The notes under the pieces were generated by a model. That model ran no database searches and had not been told where the DNA came from. It saw only the letters and a program-made list of their open reading frames with translations. From Tieghemostelium lacteum (taxonomy: Eukaryota > Evosea > Eumycetozoa > Dictyosteliales > Raperosteliaceae), in assembly GCA_001606155.1 (NCBI GenBank), contig LODT01000001.1:806001-870000 (forward strand): a stretch of DNA of 64,000 nucleotides, read 5' to 3'. Below are positions 35,728 through 48,789 of this stretch, one piece after another. Position 1 is the first letter of the stretch, and each line of letters begins with the position of its first letter. The translations under genes were made by a program, and so were the position numbers.

Positions 35728-36500
35728 ATGAAATCTATTATATTTGTATTTTTAATTGTATTATTAGTTTTGGTTAGTAATATCCAATCTATCAGTGATA
35801 AAGAGTATTGGGACTCTTTTGGAAATTGGAGATCATGTTATGGAAAGAACTATGATAGTTCTGAAATTCAAGAAAAGTTTAAAAATTACAAAGATAACTG
35901 TGAAAAGATTAATCAAAATAATGAAAAGTATTGTGATACTCCAAGTTTTGATGCAATCATTGATATCAGTGACTCTAGTTTGAATATTAAACTATTAAAC
36001 ACACTAGATATTGCAATGGAACAAGTAATTTCAGTTTCATTACCTACTTCAAGTGTTCCAATTCGTAAGTATTATTTCAAATAATCTAATTTAAATTATC
36101 TGAAAATTAGCATATTAATTGTAAATTTTGGAATATAGAATCATTAAATGAATTTAGTGATATGAGTTATTATGAATTTGTATCAACATATACTGGTGCT
36201 GAACCTGCTGAAAGTGCTGCTGTTGCTGTTGGTACTGCAGGTAGTGTACTTTCAAGTGCTGCTATTGTTGGTATATCTTTAGCAGGATGTGCTATTGTTG
36301 CTAGTGCTGTATCCACTGGTATTTATATCCACAAGAAAAACAAAAAGAAACAAGAAGAAGAGGAGAAGAAAAAGGAAGAAAAACAAGTTGAAGAAATGAA
36401 AAAATACCTTGAAAATATCTCTGCTGTAAATCTCTTTGATATGACCCCTGGTTCGCATAAATCCATCACAGGTAGAGGAGTTCCAATTCCACTCCAATAG
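35728..36500 (+). CDS. Membrane-anchored I29 (cathepsin propeptide)-like protein, no protease domain
   Basis: Two exons, 35728-36064 and 36139-36500, with a 74-bp phase-1 intron (GTAAGT donor, ATATAG acceptor); 232 residues. Residues 1-22 form a signal peptide. Residues 26-130 fit the I29 inhibitor fold: YWDSFGNWRSCYGKNY, then a full ERFNIN-type spacing E46-K50-Y54-N57-I61-N65, and after an insert of about 45 residues, LNEFSDMSYYEF, the GNFD-region equivalent. A small-residue membrane helix covers about 142-175, then a Lys/Glu-rich tail to the end. No papain domain follows, so this is not a protease. It may inhibit or chaperone a papain-like enzyme; the divergent neighbour lacks exactly this domain (inference). 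Confidence 0.8.
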
Positions 36501-36701
36501 AGGGTGTGTGTTGAGTGTGAATCGATGGAATTTTCAAATTACTTTTTTTTAATTTTCATAATAAATTGTCATCATAATATTGCCTCCACCAAAAAAAAAA
36601 AAAAATCTAGATTTCTTTTTTACAGTGTCTTATCAACCATCGGTAATATAGATAAATAGTTCACTATTATAATATAGCACTATTTGATAGATTCCTAAAA
36701 G

Positions 36702-39053
36702 ATGGGATCATCATTAAATAAACCACTTGGAGTGAAAAGTCAAGACTATGAGAATCAACAATCCATGTATTTTGATCCTTGGAAAATACAAGGTGTTGAA
36801 AGTACATTTCATTCAGCCAGATCAGTTACACACAGAAGAAGAAATCATAGATTATCACCTTTGGAGAAACTAAAAATGAAGAATATACAGTCTCTTAATT
36901 TTTCAGTTACAGATAATCTATTGTTACGTTCGGAAAATGAAAAGGTAACACGTGGAAGACATCTACAAAAGACATTTGGTAAATGGATTCTGTGTCTTAT
37001 ATTAGGTGTCGTTGTTGGATGCATAGCATATATAATCAAGACCATTGTAGGTCTATTACAAAATTTGAAATTTCATTTTGCAAATCAATATGTAATGGAA
37101 GGTTTGAAGACCAAGGCTTTTTTCACATACTTTGGACTGAATATAATGTATGTCCTATTGTCTTGTATAGTTGTTATTGTATCAGGGCCCATGTCAAGTA
37201 GCTCTGGTATACCAGAAGTGAAAGGTTACCTAAACGGAGTTAAGGTCCCAAAATCAATGACTTTTAAATCACTGTTTGGTAAGATTGTAAGTTTGACTCT
37301 ATCTTACAGCTCTGGTTTGTTTTTGGGTCCTGAAGGACCATTTATACATATAGGTTCAGCAGTTGGTGCTGGAATATCACAGATTAAATCATCAATGTTC
37401 AATTTGTACCCTAAACTCTTCTCTTCGTATAGAAATGATAGAGACAAGAGAGATTTTACAAGTATAGGTGCAGCAACTGGTATAGCTGCTGCATTTGGTG
37501 CACCAATTGGTGGTGTACTCTTTAGTATTGAGGAAGTTAGTTCATTTTGGTCAAGTCAATTGACATGGAGAACCTTTTTCTGTTGTATGATTGCAACCTT
37601 CACATCGAATTTCCTTCTACAAGGATCAGGTACCTCTCCAGTACTACACGATACTGGTTTATTGACTTTTGGTTTCTCAAGATCCTATCTCTATAGATAT
37701 TCAGAATTGGCAATGTTTTGTCTTCTAGGTGTTATTGGTGGTCTATTAGGTGCTCTATTTGTATTTCTAAATATTCATCTTAACAAATGGAGAAAAGATA
37801 GACTTTCAAATAATCCATGGTATAGATTAATTGAAGTATGTATTTCTTTTCTATGAATAATTAATTAACCCCCCCACTAACACTCTATAATAATTTCTAC
37901 AAATTAGGCATTAACTGTAATTATTATAACATCTATTGTATGTTTTTATGCATCATTTTTATTTGAATGTAAATATCTTTCCAATATTGTCGTGGAGCCT
38001 AGTGTGTGTGAAGACCAATCCAATACTGAAATGGTTACCTTTTTTTGTCCACCTGGAATGTATAATGAATTGGCGTCATTATTATTTGTAAATCCAGATT
38101 CAGCATTAAGAAGACTCTATTCTAGAACTATAAATATGTTTACACTACCACCTTTGATTGTGTTCACATTGATAAGCTTTTTGTTGTCAATTTGGACTAG
38201 TGGTCTATGGGTTGCCGGTGGTCTTTTCGTACCTATGATGATGATAGGTGCAGGTTTCGGTAGATTCACAGGTCAGGTCATTGGATTGTGGTTCTCTGGC
38301 ATTGACTCTAGTATCTATGCATTGGTAGGCTCAGCTGCAATGATGGCTGGTTACTGTAGAATGACAATTTCATTAGTTGTAATTATGGTAGAACTAACAG
38401 AGGGCACTCAGTATTTGGTGCCTTTGATATTGGCAGTAATGATCGCCAAGTGGGTTGGTGACTTTTTTGGACAATCTTTATATGAACATTTAATGGAACA
38501 GAAATATATACCATTCCTTCAGAGTTTACCTCCTCATGCTACATCGAATGTGCGTGTAACTACTATAATGACTAAACAAGTGGATGTTCTACCTGAAGTT
38601 GCATCAGTTTCCTTAATTCTTCAAATGTTAAAATCCAACAATCACAATGGATTCCCAATTATAAATACAGGTGAAGATGGTACTAAACGTCTGTACAGAG
38701 GTATGATGTTGAGACAACACATTTTGGTTTTGTTAGACAATAAAGTTTGGTATCACGGTGACAATGGAATCAATCAGGAAATCTATCTGGATGAGACATT
38801 TGACTATGAAAAATTCCAATATGAAGTACAAAAGAAACCTCCACCTGTTAATGACCTTCACTTTACACCAGCTGAAATGGAAAATCTCATTGATTTTAGA
38901 CCATACATGAACAGCTCTGGTATAACAATTCACAATACTTTTTCATTTGGCGAAGCTTATAAACTCTATCGAACCTGTGGAATTAGGCATCTACCAGTCA
39001 TTGATATAAATAATGAAGTAGTTGGTATCATTACAAGGAAAGATTTATTATAA
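36702..39053 (+). CDS. CLC-family chloride/proton antiporter
   Basis: Two exons, 36702-37835 and 37908-39053, with a 72-bp phase-0 intron (GTATGT donor, TTAG acceptor); 759 residues. CLC signatures appear in order: SSSSGIPEVKGYLNG (anion-site loop), GLFLGPEGPFIHIG with the gating glutamate E211, and GGVLFSIEEVSSFW with the proton glutamate E278. Having both glutamates predicts a Cl-/H+ exchanger rather than a channel. Later helices include GLWVAGGLFVPMMMIGAGFGR and MAGYCRMTISLVVIM. Two CBS domains follow, the second ending IRHLPVIDINNEVVGIITRK. Such proteins, ClC-6/7-like, sit in endosomal or contractile-vacuole membranes; location here is inferred. Confidence 0.95.
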
Positions 39054-39123
39054 AAATAAAAAGTTTAGTATATACTTGAGTTATCAATTTCATTTTTTTT
39101 AATATTTTATTGTTGTGTGGGTA

Positions 39124-40864
39124 TCATTCAGAAATATTAGATGTAAAGCATTCCATATCTATTGAATCTTTAGATAGTTTTTCATCCTCTATATCAACAT
39201 CATTTTCATTATTTTTGGTAGTAGATTTGTTAATTAAAGATGGGCTTATTAATATTTTAATACCAAGGTTGTATTTAATATATACATCAACTTTCTTTAA
39301 AAATGTGTAATAGAGCTTTGGTGGGACATTGATATTTGAATCATCCTGATTTGGAATGTCAGTTTGTATATCCAGGTATTTTAATAGTGGATATGTACCT
39401 ATTCCAAATAAACCAATAGTTACATATACCAATATAATAAGTGTACTTTGTAATTGGTTATAGAAGGGTGTGAACTTTAAAATATCTTCTAAAGATTCAG
39501 AGTATGTTAATGCACCTCTTAAACCACTAAACCATAATACAATTTGAATTGGTGTTGATATTTTTGTCCATTTTAATCTATTAGAGAGATAAAATGCAGG
39601 GAATATAGCAATTGCTCTTGTAATTACAAAAAATACCTTTAAAAATATGAAAAAAAGTTAGTGTATTGTGGAATGGAATATTTTATAAATTTACTTACTA
39701 TAGTCCAAAGTATTAATAGAGGTGATAGTACCCAATGTAATTGTGGAAGTGTTATACCAATATAAACAAATACAATAATTTCAGCAATGAATGAATAGAT
39801 TCTTAGAATTTTAACTATTATTTCTTTTGAATCTTCGGATAACAATATATAGGTATACTGAGCCATTACCATACCTCCAAAGAAACATGATAGAATACCA
39901 GAGAGATGAAGTGAATCTGCAATGGCATGTGATAGATAGGCACTAACTAATACATATATACACTCACATATTGGATGGTTATGTAAATGTACGTATTTTA
40001 GTGTAACTGCTAAAGTTAAGGATACAAATACTCCTATTAAAGTACTGCATACAAATGTAATTAAAAAGTATAGAATAGGCTTCCAAATCTGAGAGAGAGT
40101 GTATTCTAACACAGATTCAGAGAGTATCAGTGATATAGCATCATTTAGAATACTTTCACCTAATACCATTATATAAAGTAGTGGACTTACACCCAATACT
40201 TTAAATATAGATATAGTTGCAACTGGATCTGTTGCACATCCCATTGCACATAATATCAATACCTCTCTCCAAGGCAGTTTAGGTGATATTCCAATTTGTC
40301 CAAATGACCATAAAACAACTGATGTACCTGCAAATGATATTAAAGTACCTGGTATTGCCATATATAGTATTGACCCTACATTCTTGAAAAAGTCACTCTT
40401 TTATGTGAAAAAATATTAATATTCTGAAAAATAGATCGTGTGTGGTGTTTCTAAAGAATGCTACTAACTTTTGGTAAAGAAACACCTGTTTCAAATATGA
40501 TTATTGGTAATAGAAATTGGAAGAATAAATGTGGGTTGTAGTTTAATATAGGTTCAAGGTATTTTGTATCTCTAAAAGGTAGAGTTATTAAACCTATAAT
40601 CACACCATATACAATAACTACAACAGATTCTGGAATATAGTGTTTGTTGAGTTCAGAATGTATATTAGACAATATTATTGCTCCTATGATAATTCCAATG
40701 AAAATAATGATACTAGTGCTAGTTTTAGAGTTTTCATTTTCATTTTGATTTTCAGTGGATGGAGTTTGAAGGTCTGTAGTAGTTGAAGTAGCTACTGTGC
40801 TAATGGTTAAAAGTGTTATTATTATTATTATTAAAGTAAGTTTTTGTCTAGTTTTAAAACTCAT
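39124..40864 (-). CDS. Sodium/proton exchanger (NHE/CPA1 family)
   Basis: Three exons, 40864-40469, 40397-39699 and 39636-39124, with phase-0 introns of 71 and 62 bp (donors GTTAGT and GTAAGT); 535 residues. A signal-like N-terminus is followed by a Ser/Thr/Asn-rich stretch and about a dozen membrane helices. FFQFLLPIIIFETGVSLPK is the conserved NHE segment; ATDPVATISIF carries D189; and GESILNDA carries E213 and D218, the ion-binding core. WFSGLRGALTYSESL is the late conserved helix. A short acidic cytosolic tail ends the protein. It exchanges Na+ for H+ at the plasma membrane or in organelles. It converges on the CLC gene with a 70-bp gap. Confidence 0.93.
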
Positions 40865-41209
40865 TATTTGTTGTTAAATATGTTTATTTTTAACAACAAA
40901 TTACAAATGTTATTCCAATAGTTGAATAGTGATATCGAATCCAAAGAGAGTATTAATGTTCATGAAAATTAGTAAACACAAAATTTTGTGATGACTTTAT
41001 GAAGGTGTGGGTTGCTGCTTGATAAAAACAAACTTGAAATAAAAAAAAAAAAATTCTTTTCTGATATGTTCATATCTTTTAAACGACATTGTAAATCTTT
41101 TGCTGAAAAAAGATATAAACGTTTAATCATTCTTCATATTTTCACTATTTTAAAGCATTACTTTTTTTTTTTTTTTTTTTTAAATATTTTCCTAAGTTTA
41201 GAATTTGGG

Positions 41210-42898
41210 ATGGTCGTGATTACAAATGTTGTATTATTTAGGGAAATACTTAAATATGTGAAATATGATTACGATATATTTGCATTGATATCAACATGTA
41301 AACTATTGTATTCATTTAGAGATAAAATTCGATTCAATAAGTTTCCAGTCATTCATTTTATGAAAGTTCGTGAGCTTTCTCAACATAATCTACCTAAATT
41401 CTACAGAAAGATTAAACTTAATCATGAATCCCTCTTTTCCCTCTGGGCAAAACATATTAAGCCACATTTTAATATTCTCAAGTTAAATTGTATTGGAAAT
41501 TACACACCTAAACTAAATAATCAAATAATTGAAATCACCAATGAAATAACATCCATTCGCTTACCACCATTCACCAAAACACTAAAAAAGCAACCTCTAC
41601 CACCCAATTTAAAAACATTGTCTACTTCCAACAAATTTCAAGATGTCATCACTCAAGATCAATTACCAAAATCTTTGAAAAAATTGACTTTAAATCATGA
41701 GTTTAATGATAACAACCACCTACTACCAAATTCTCTTCCTGAGTCTCTTGAAGAGCTCAATTTAAACACTTCCTATTTGCACCCACTAAATACTGATATT
41801 CTACCAAAATCATTGAAAACACTTTCCGTTAAATACTTATTCAATCATCCTATTCAATTTGCATCTCTCCATAATCTAGAATACCTGGATTTAGGTAATG
41901 ATTTCAATCAGGAATTAACTGAGAATATGCTTCCACCAAATTTGAAAACTCTAATTTTAAGATGGTTATTCAACAATAACAATAAACCCATTCGACCTGG
42001 TGTGTTTCCAATGGGATTGACATATCTTCGTATGGGTTATCATTTTGAACAAGAAATTACAGAGTTTCCAACATCTCTAAAATTTTTGTATTTGGGAGGT
42101 ACTTTTAATTTCCCTCTCAAAAAAGGCTTACTAAAAGAAGGTTTATTAGAGCTAATACTATCATCATCCTATACTCAACCTATTGAACCTGGTGTTCTAC
42201 CCTCAACATTAACATACATAGAGCTTCCTCATAGATACAGAGAACCTCTTAAAAAAGGTGTTCTACCTCCCAATCTAAAGAGACTAAAGGGACCCATGCC
42301 ATGTTTATTAGACGAATCATTACCCCAGGGTGTATTAACGTATGTATTCAATATATATATTTATATATACCTTTCAATTTGTACTAATTTCATGAAACTT
42401 TATAAAAGGGTAACTTTATATAAGGGTAATCATAGTAGTTATCCAATGTTCCCAAATTCGATTAGAAAAATGAATATACATGACCTAAAAGGAGGTAAAT
42501 TACATCAACTTCCAAATCAATTGGAAAAACTATTTGTAGATCATGGTGTAATTCCAGTAGATATACTACCATTATCTCTTAAAAAACTGAGAACAGGTGT
42601 TGAATTCAATCACCCTCTTAAAAAAGGTGTTTTACCACAAAATCTGGAGAAATTGATACTGGGAAATAGTTTTAATTCTGAATTGGTTTTACCACAGTCA
42701 CTAAAGATTTTAGAATTGGGGAATAGATTTAATCAAAATTTAAATTTACCAGAAGGTCTTGAAAGCCTTTTACTTGGTAATGATTTTAAACAACCTATAA
42801 CATTCCCTTCTTCATTACAATATTTAACTTATTCAACTCGTTGTCATTTGGATCCAAATTCAATACCAAAGAATCTAAAACGGGTATATAAATTTTAA
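41210..42898 (+). CDS. FNIP-repeat protein
   Basis: Predicted exons 41210-42339 and 42409-42898, about 539 residues. The 69-bp segment between them has a GTATGT donor and an AAAAG acceptor and interrupts a repeat with non-repeat residues, so I treat it as an intron even though it stays open. The start is the Met before VVITNVVLFREILKY; the open frame extends upstream, but that part is poly-Phe coded by a T tract. Residues 1-45 resemble an F-box-like lead. Then come tandem FNIP repeats of about 22 residues of the type LPxxLKxLxLGxxFNxPIxxGxLP, for example LPQNLEKLILGNSFN. The repeats form an LRR-like solenoid, expanded in dictyostelids and some giant viruses. Partner unknown. Confidence 0.82.
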   Translation: MVVITNVVLFREILKYVKYDYDIFALISTCKLLYSFRDKIRFNKFPVIHFMKVRELSQHNLPKFYRKIKLNHESLFSLWAKHIKPHFNILKLNCIGNYTPKLNNQIIEITNEITSIRLPPFTKTLKKQPLPPNLKTLSTSNKFQDVITQDQLPKSLKKLTLNHEFNDNNHLLPNSLPESLEELNLNTSYLHPLNTDILPKSLKTLSVKYLFNHPIQFASLHNLEYLDLGNDFNQELTENMLPPNLKTLILRWLFNNNNKPIRPGVFPMGLTYLRMGYHFEQEITEFPTSLKFLYLGGTFNFPLKKGLLKEGLLELILSSSYTQPIEPGVLPSTLTYIELPHRYREPLKKGVLPPNLKRLKGPMPCLLDESLPQGVLTYVFNIYIYIYLSICTNFMKLYKRVTLYKGNHSSYPMFPNSIRKMNIHDLKGGKLHQLPNQLEKLFVDHGVIPVDILPLSLKKLRTGVEFNHPLKKGVLPQNLEKLILGNSFNSELVLPQSLKILELGNRFNQNLNLPEGLESLLLGNDFKQPITFPSSLQYLTYSTRCHLDPNSIPKNLKRVYKF

Positions 42899-43110
42899 AA
42901 TCAAGACCCAAAATAGTTTTATTGGTCTCTCATTAATGTAATATCTAGATATTAAATAAAATTAATATTTGGTGGGATTATAGTCGGCAGATCTGTTACA
43001 CTATTTTTATAAAATTTTTTTTAAAATTTGGCATATTCACAACTCACACAACGATATTTCCGATTAGTTTAAATAATACACCAACCAAAGTGGATTCGAA
43101 TATTTAAACT

Positions 43111-46100
43111 ATGAATAATCAGGAATCTACTTCTAGTATTCCCAATAATATTAGTAGTAATAATGTGGAGGGATTAGATGACCAAAGTAATTTTGGGTAC
43201 AGTAGGAATGGTTCTATGAGATCTAAACACATGTACAGAGATGATGTTAGTGTTGCTTTTCAAGATCACTATTCAAATATTCAAAAAATACATCAACATC
43301 CTGAAACTGGATTAACAACAAACCAAGCATCTGAGTATGATACTTTTCTATATATATACAAAATATGACATAGCTTAAAAGGTTTATTAATATATATAAT
43401 TTAATATACAACTAGAAAACTTATAGATTTAATTCAAAATATACTCAATGAAAAGGAAATGATTAATCCATTTCCAACATTTCAAATAATGAAAAAAGAA
43501 TTGTTTAAAGTAACATCACTTTTGTATATTTTAGGTGTGGTAATGTTGGTTGTTGCTTATGGATTAGAGGCTGAGAAGGGTATAAAATCAGCATATATAA
43601 TAGTGGAAGCAGTGTTATTGTTAGCATTTATATTATTGCATTTATTTATGCATATTAGAGAACAGAGGCTGGAACATAATGAAACTATTGCTAAAGCAAG
43701 AGGACATTTACAGAGATATATAAAGTATGGTGATGTACTACAAGATGGTGTTACAGTGACTTCGGAATCTATTTCATTGGTATCTGTATGTAGAGATGAA
43801 AGATGGAGAAAAATACCATTGAATATGTTAGTTGAAGGTGACTTGGTATCACTAAGAGAAGGTGAGAAAGCTCAAGTCGCACTTCAATGTATTGAACCTT
43901 CTTTTAGAGAAGTTCATTTTGCACCTAATGAAATCTATACTTCAGAGACACTAGGTCATAAACTACAATTACTTCAACCAGATATGCAAAAAGAAGAGGT
44001 TGCTCAGTTTGTAGAGAACCTTTTTAATTCTGGTAGATGTTGTTTTCAAGTTAAATACACACCCATGATAAAACAGATTGAAATGTCTATTGACGAACCA
44101 TCGGTAAAGAGACCTATAAATCCAGTAATCAACGCAATTAATTACATCTATGTTGTAATTGAAAGATTTTTATGGATTTCAGTTGGATTCTCTTTGTTGG
44201 CGAATATATTTAGATCTATATTCCAAAGTGAAAGAAATCTAGTGGATCTTCTTATTATCAGACAGGCAAATCTTATCATTGCCTTTAGTTTTGTAATGTT
44301 ACCTTGTGTACTGTTATTAATCACCTATTCGATTGGACATGCAAAGTTATTGGCACTATTTGATGTGCTTCAAGAAAGATCACTAAAAGGTGAGATCAGT
44401 GATAGTCATCCTGCTCTAAACTTTGATACAGACTATTCAGATGACAAAATACCTGATATTCCATTCAAGTTAATGATAAACTATTGGGAGGCTATTCTCA
44501 GTAGTAAACATGTTGCATTCTCACATTCATCTAATCTACTACACCATGTTGCTAGTACCACTGTCATTTGTTGTATTGATAAAGATGGTATTGTATCTGA
44601 ACCTGTTAACACTGTAAATGAAATTTGTTTTCTTGAAGATGAACCAGTGTGTTTGGAACTCTCTGCAGAGTATACCCATACACAATACTCCATTTCCTTT
44701 AATGACAGTTCATGGAAGGACCATATCAATGCTCTTAAACCTCTTGGATTAGATTGTCTACTAAACAGAACATGTAGAATTCATTCCATTTCACCTAATA
44801 ACAGTAGAAGTAATTCAATGTTACATCATCTACATCACAGTTCTCAAGTGTATTCAAGTGACCAAGCATCTAAAATTCAGTTAATTCGTGATAGAGAAGT
44901 CAGTTCAGATACCAATACTCAATGTCTGTGTCTATTGGCGAAGGAAATTGGGTTCAGTGAAGATGTCTCTAACCAATTCATTAAACTTAAAGAAATCCAT
45001 ACACTCACACAACATCATCAAAAAGATGCAACTAAACAATCGGATTCAACATCGAATCTAAAGATTCTAAATTCAGCAGATCCTTCACCATACATGATAT
45101 CTCAAGTTGCAAAGGATATAAGTTCAGAGACTTTACAACTTCTCAGTAAAGGCAGTACAGATTTGGTTATTGAACACTGTCAGTTATATTGGGATGGTGA
45201 AACCATCAGAGTCTTTGACGATGCAGCCAAAGAGAAAGTCAAACAAATCTATCATAAATGGGTTGTAAATGAAGGTCTATCTTCTATATCCTTTGCCTAC
45301 AAACCAATTGAAAACAAATTTAAAAAACTATTCACCTATGGTTCAATCAATAGTCCATTAGTAGATGTCAGATTCTCCAATAGTAATTTACTGAACTTAA
45401 AATCCCCTCAAAAAATTGAAATTCCATCCATTTCCCAAAATAGTAAAAATTTAAATTTACCAAACTCTTTAAATATTAATAATAATAATAGTAGTAATAA
45501 TATGAATAATAATAACAATAATAGTAGTAATAATAGTAGTAGTGCAAAATCATCAGATATACAACAAACAACACCTCCACCTACTATTGTAAACAAAAAG
45601 ATTAAAAATAATCTACTTTCACCAAAATCTGATATTATAATAGTTGTGGAATCACCACTTCACGGTAGTGGTTCAGCCGAACTCACTCCAAAACCTAGAA
45701 AGAAACCATTCCTCAGTGGTGATAGTTATCTGAAACCAAAATCATTAGTATCCAAATTGAAAAAGAAGAGTAAGAAATTAAAATCCGATCCCATTTCTTT
45801 ACCACCTGTAGAATTGGAATATGAAAGTGGTGATGATTTACAAAAATCTCAACCACCCTCACCTCTATTCTCAAAGAGAAAACCATCTATCAATGAGAAT
45901 AACAATATTCAGAAAGTATTTGCAAAAGATAAACCAACAATTACAATCACCAATAATGATGATGAAGAAGAAGAAGAAGATAATAATAATAATAATTCAA
46001 ATAGTAATGAGGATGTTACAAACTCACAAACTTCATCAAATGATGAATCAAATTCAGTTTCATCGGAATACTCTAATAATGATAGTGAAACTGAAAGTGA

Positions 46101-48063
46101 TGTTTTTAGTAAAAAAGATGACTCTTATTCTGTTAGTGAAACTTCAGAATCTGATGTTAATAATAATAATAATAATAATAATAAGAAAAATAGACATTTA
46201 TCACTACCAAAATCTAAAAAACCTGATAATAACATTAAGAAAAACAAATCAAACAAAAAAAAGAATATTATTAAAAACAAGAGCTACGATGAAGAAGAAG
46301 ATAACGAGATGGAAGAGAATCTAGATGATGCGGATAAAGAAGATAGTCAATTGGTAGTAACTGGCAATGATGAAGATGAGGAAATACAAGAAATTAAAAT
46401 AACCACCATGGAAGATGATACAAAGATAGTAAAAGTAGAATGCCAAGATGAAGAAGATGATGAAGATATTTTGGATGGCAGTAACCCAATTTTAAAAATT
46501 AATGATATTGATAACCAAGATGCACTCGAGCAGTTACAAATGAACCAGATTTTTATTGGTATGGTTGGAATGAAAGAACTTCCAAAATCACATGCCAATC
46601 ATTTTATAGAGGTTTTGAGAAACGCTGGTATTCGTTTTGTATATTTCTCTGATAAAGATAGAAGGTCCTCAAATGGGTTTGTAAACAAATTGGGATTGGA
46701 AACTGATTGGAATTGTTGTATATCTCTTCGTGATCCTGGTCCTGATGAAGTACAGATACCTGATGGTCCTTCAAAATTACCTAGAGGTATTTCATCAGTT
46801 CGTAAACATTTAGAAGAAGTTGATAATGTTCCATTACTAGTTCCAATGTTTTCAGATTGCACTCCTCAATCCAAAGAGGAAATGATTAAAATCCTTCAGG
46901 AAAATGGTGAAGTTGTATGTTGTATTGGTAGTGCTTTAAATTATGAAAATACCAATATATTCTGCCAGAGTGATTTAGCATTTTCATTAGAACCTGCTGT
47001 TACCAGATGTCTTGGTGTACCACTCTCCAAATCCGATCCAAAACCACTCTTGACCAGTAGAAACTTTTTTGAAACTAAAGAGATTACACATCATCTACCA
47101 ATGAATTCCAGTCATATTGACACCAAGAGAGTGCCTTCAGAGTACCCTTCTACACACTCACTATGCACAGATATCACATCTCTTCCATGTTCCTTGATTT
47201 TCCATCGTCGTACTGATTTTAATGAGATTCTAAAGTTCTTCCATGTTGGTAGACAACTACTTACCAACACCAGACAATGTCTACTATTTATTCTATCTGC
47301 CAGTATGTCATTGGTATTAATGACATTCCTTGGTGGTATTCTAGCACTTTCCATGACAGATGATCGTGTGATTGGTGAAGTCCCTCTAACAGGTCTACAA
47401 TTAATGTGGTTAGAGTTTATCATTATACCAATACTTGGGTTCTCCCTATTGGCGACTCCAGAAGATCCGAATCTAATGAAAACTCTATCTCCAAAGAACA
47501 ACTCTGAATTCAAACACATCCCTACATTTGCAAGATATATAGCCATTAGATTAGTACCTTCTATACTGTTAACTACCTTCTTTTTCCTATGGTCTTTACA
47601 TTCGTTAACTGGTGTTAGTTGGGCAAATATCTTTGGAGGTAACTTATCAGAGTGGTCAGATCACCGTAGCTCAATACCCTATTCTCATGCACTCTTGGTA
47701 TCACAGAATATTATGATGTTTGCCTTTGTCTACTACCTTTGTATTACAAGTATCAGTTTTATACATCATACTCAGTCCATTCGAACATTTAATCCATTGA
47801 ATAATCATATTTGGGTGCTATTAGTATTATTAAGTCTTGGTCTTCAAGTTGCATTCTCATTTGTGTCTCTAAAGGTCATAGATGGAATTCACCTTCTGAC
47901 CCACATTGGAATTGAACTTTATATCATACTATTCTGTTGGGCTATAATGGTTATACTACTAGATGAATTTGTAAAGAGACTCTACAAGAAATGGTTTGAT
48001 GATCTCCAATTGGAATTAAGATTAGAATTTGATACAAAACTAGGTATGCACAGTCCAATCTAA
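43111..48063 (+). CDS. tmem94: TMEM94-like P-type ATPase relative
   Basis: Two exons, 43111-43334 and 43416-48063, with an 81-bp phase-2 intron (GTATGA donor, ACTAG acceptor); 1623 residues. Strong family markers: LPRGISSVRKHLEEVDNVPL, LLVPMFSDCTPQSKEEMIKI, and the C-terminal FDTKLGMHSPI. The actuator-like domain lies near LLVEGDLVSLREGEKAQ. At the P-type catalytic site, CCIDKDGIVS keeps Asp463 but lacks the DKTGT pattern, as in other TMEM94 proteins. Membrane helices occur near residues 80-125, 245-330 and in a C-terminal cluster. Unlike animal members, it has an insert of about 350 residues rich in Asn, Ser and acidic residues (about 45,470-46,480) in the nucleotide-binding region. Animal TMEM94 is an ER protein linked to Mg2+ uptake. 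Confidence 0.93.
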
Positions 48064-48182
48064 ACAATAAACATCTTTGAAAGTTGTATTTTAAATTCTT
48101 TTTTTTTATTTATATAAAACTTTAATTTAATTTAAGGATAGGGAGGGAATACAGGGGTAGGGTATGGTGAAAACTGAGAACT

Positions 48183-48729
48183 CTATTGATTAGGAGAGCA
48201 ACATGCCAACAATGATTTTAGTTGTTGTTGAACAATTTCATTGGTTTGTTGTAATAGTGCATTTTTGTTAACTAGAATTTCTTTTGAACTCTTTAGTCTT
48301 GATGTATCCTCCATCAACTGTTGTACTGTATTAGTTGCTTTGATGCCAAGGTTCTCTAGTTCTTGAACTTCTTTTTTTAATTTTTTATTTTCACTTATAA
48401 GAATTTCCCTTTCCCTCTCCATTCTTTCAACTTTAGTTAGCAGTGATCTGAGACTAAATGAAATTGGGAAATTATTTTGTCCATTACTATTATTACTATT
48501 AGAACTAGTAGATTCACTTGACAAATCCAACTCTTTAGTTGGTGGTGTTTGATTTCCATTTTCAATAGTATTTAGCTTTCTCTTTCTATTTGAACCTACA
48601 CTATAATCTATACCATCTTGTTCATGTTGTTGGTAAACTGATTGTTGTTGATATGATTGTTGTTGTTGCTGCTGCTGTTGTTGCTGTTGTTGTTGGTATA
48701 TTTGGTAATGGTGTTGTTGTTGATATAAA

Positions 48730-48789
<60 letters not shown>

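Noticed and set aside
41012-41209. N-terminal extension of the FNIP protein
   Set aside because: The extra 66 codons are Lys-rich followed by a poly-Phe run coded by a T tract, typical of dictyostelid leader DNA; the Met at 41210 begins family-like sequence.
45821-46324. Long alternative plus-strand frame of 167 codons within TMEM94
   Set aside because: It is a frame shadow of the Asn/Ser/acidic repeats and reads as Ile/Lys/Met-rich nonsense.
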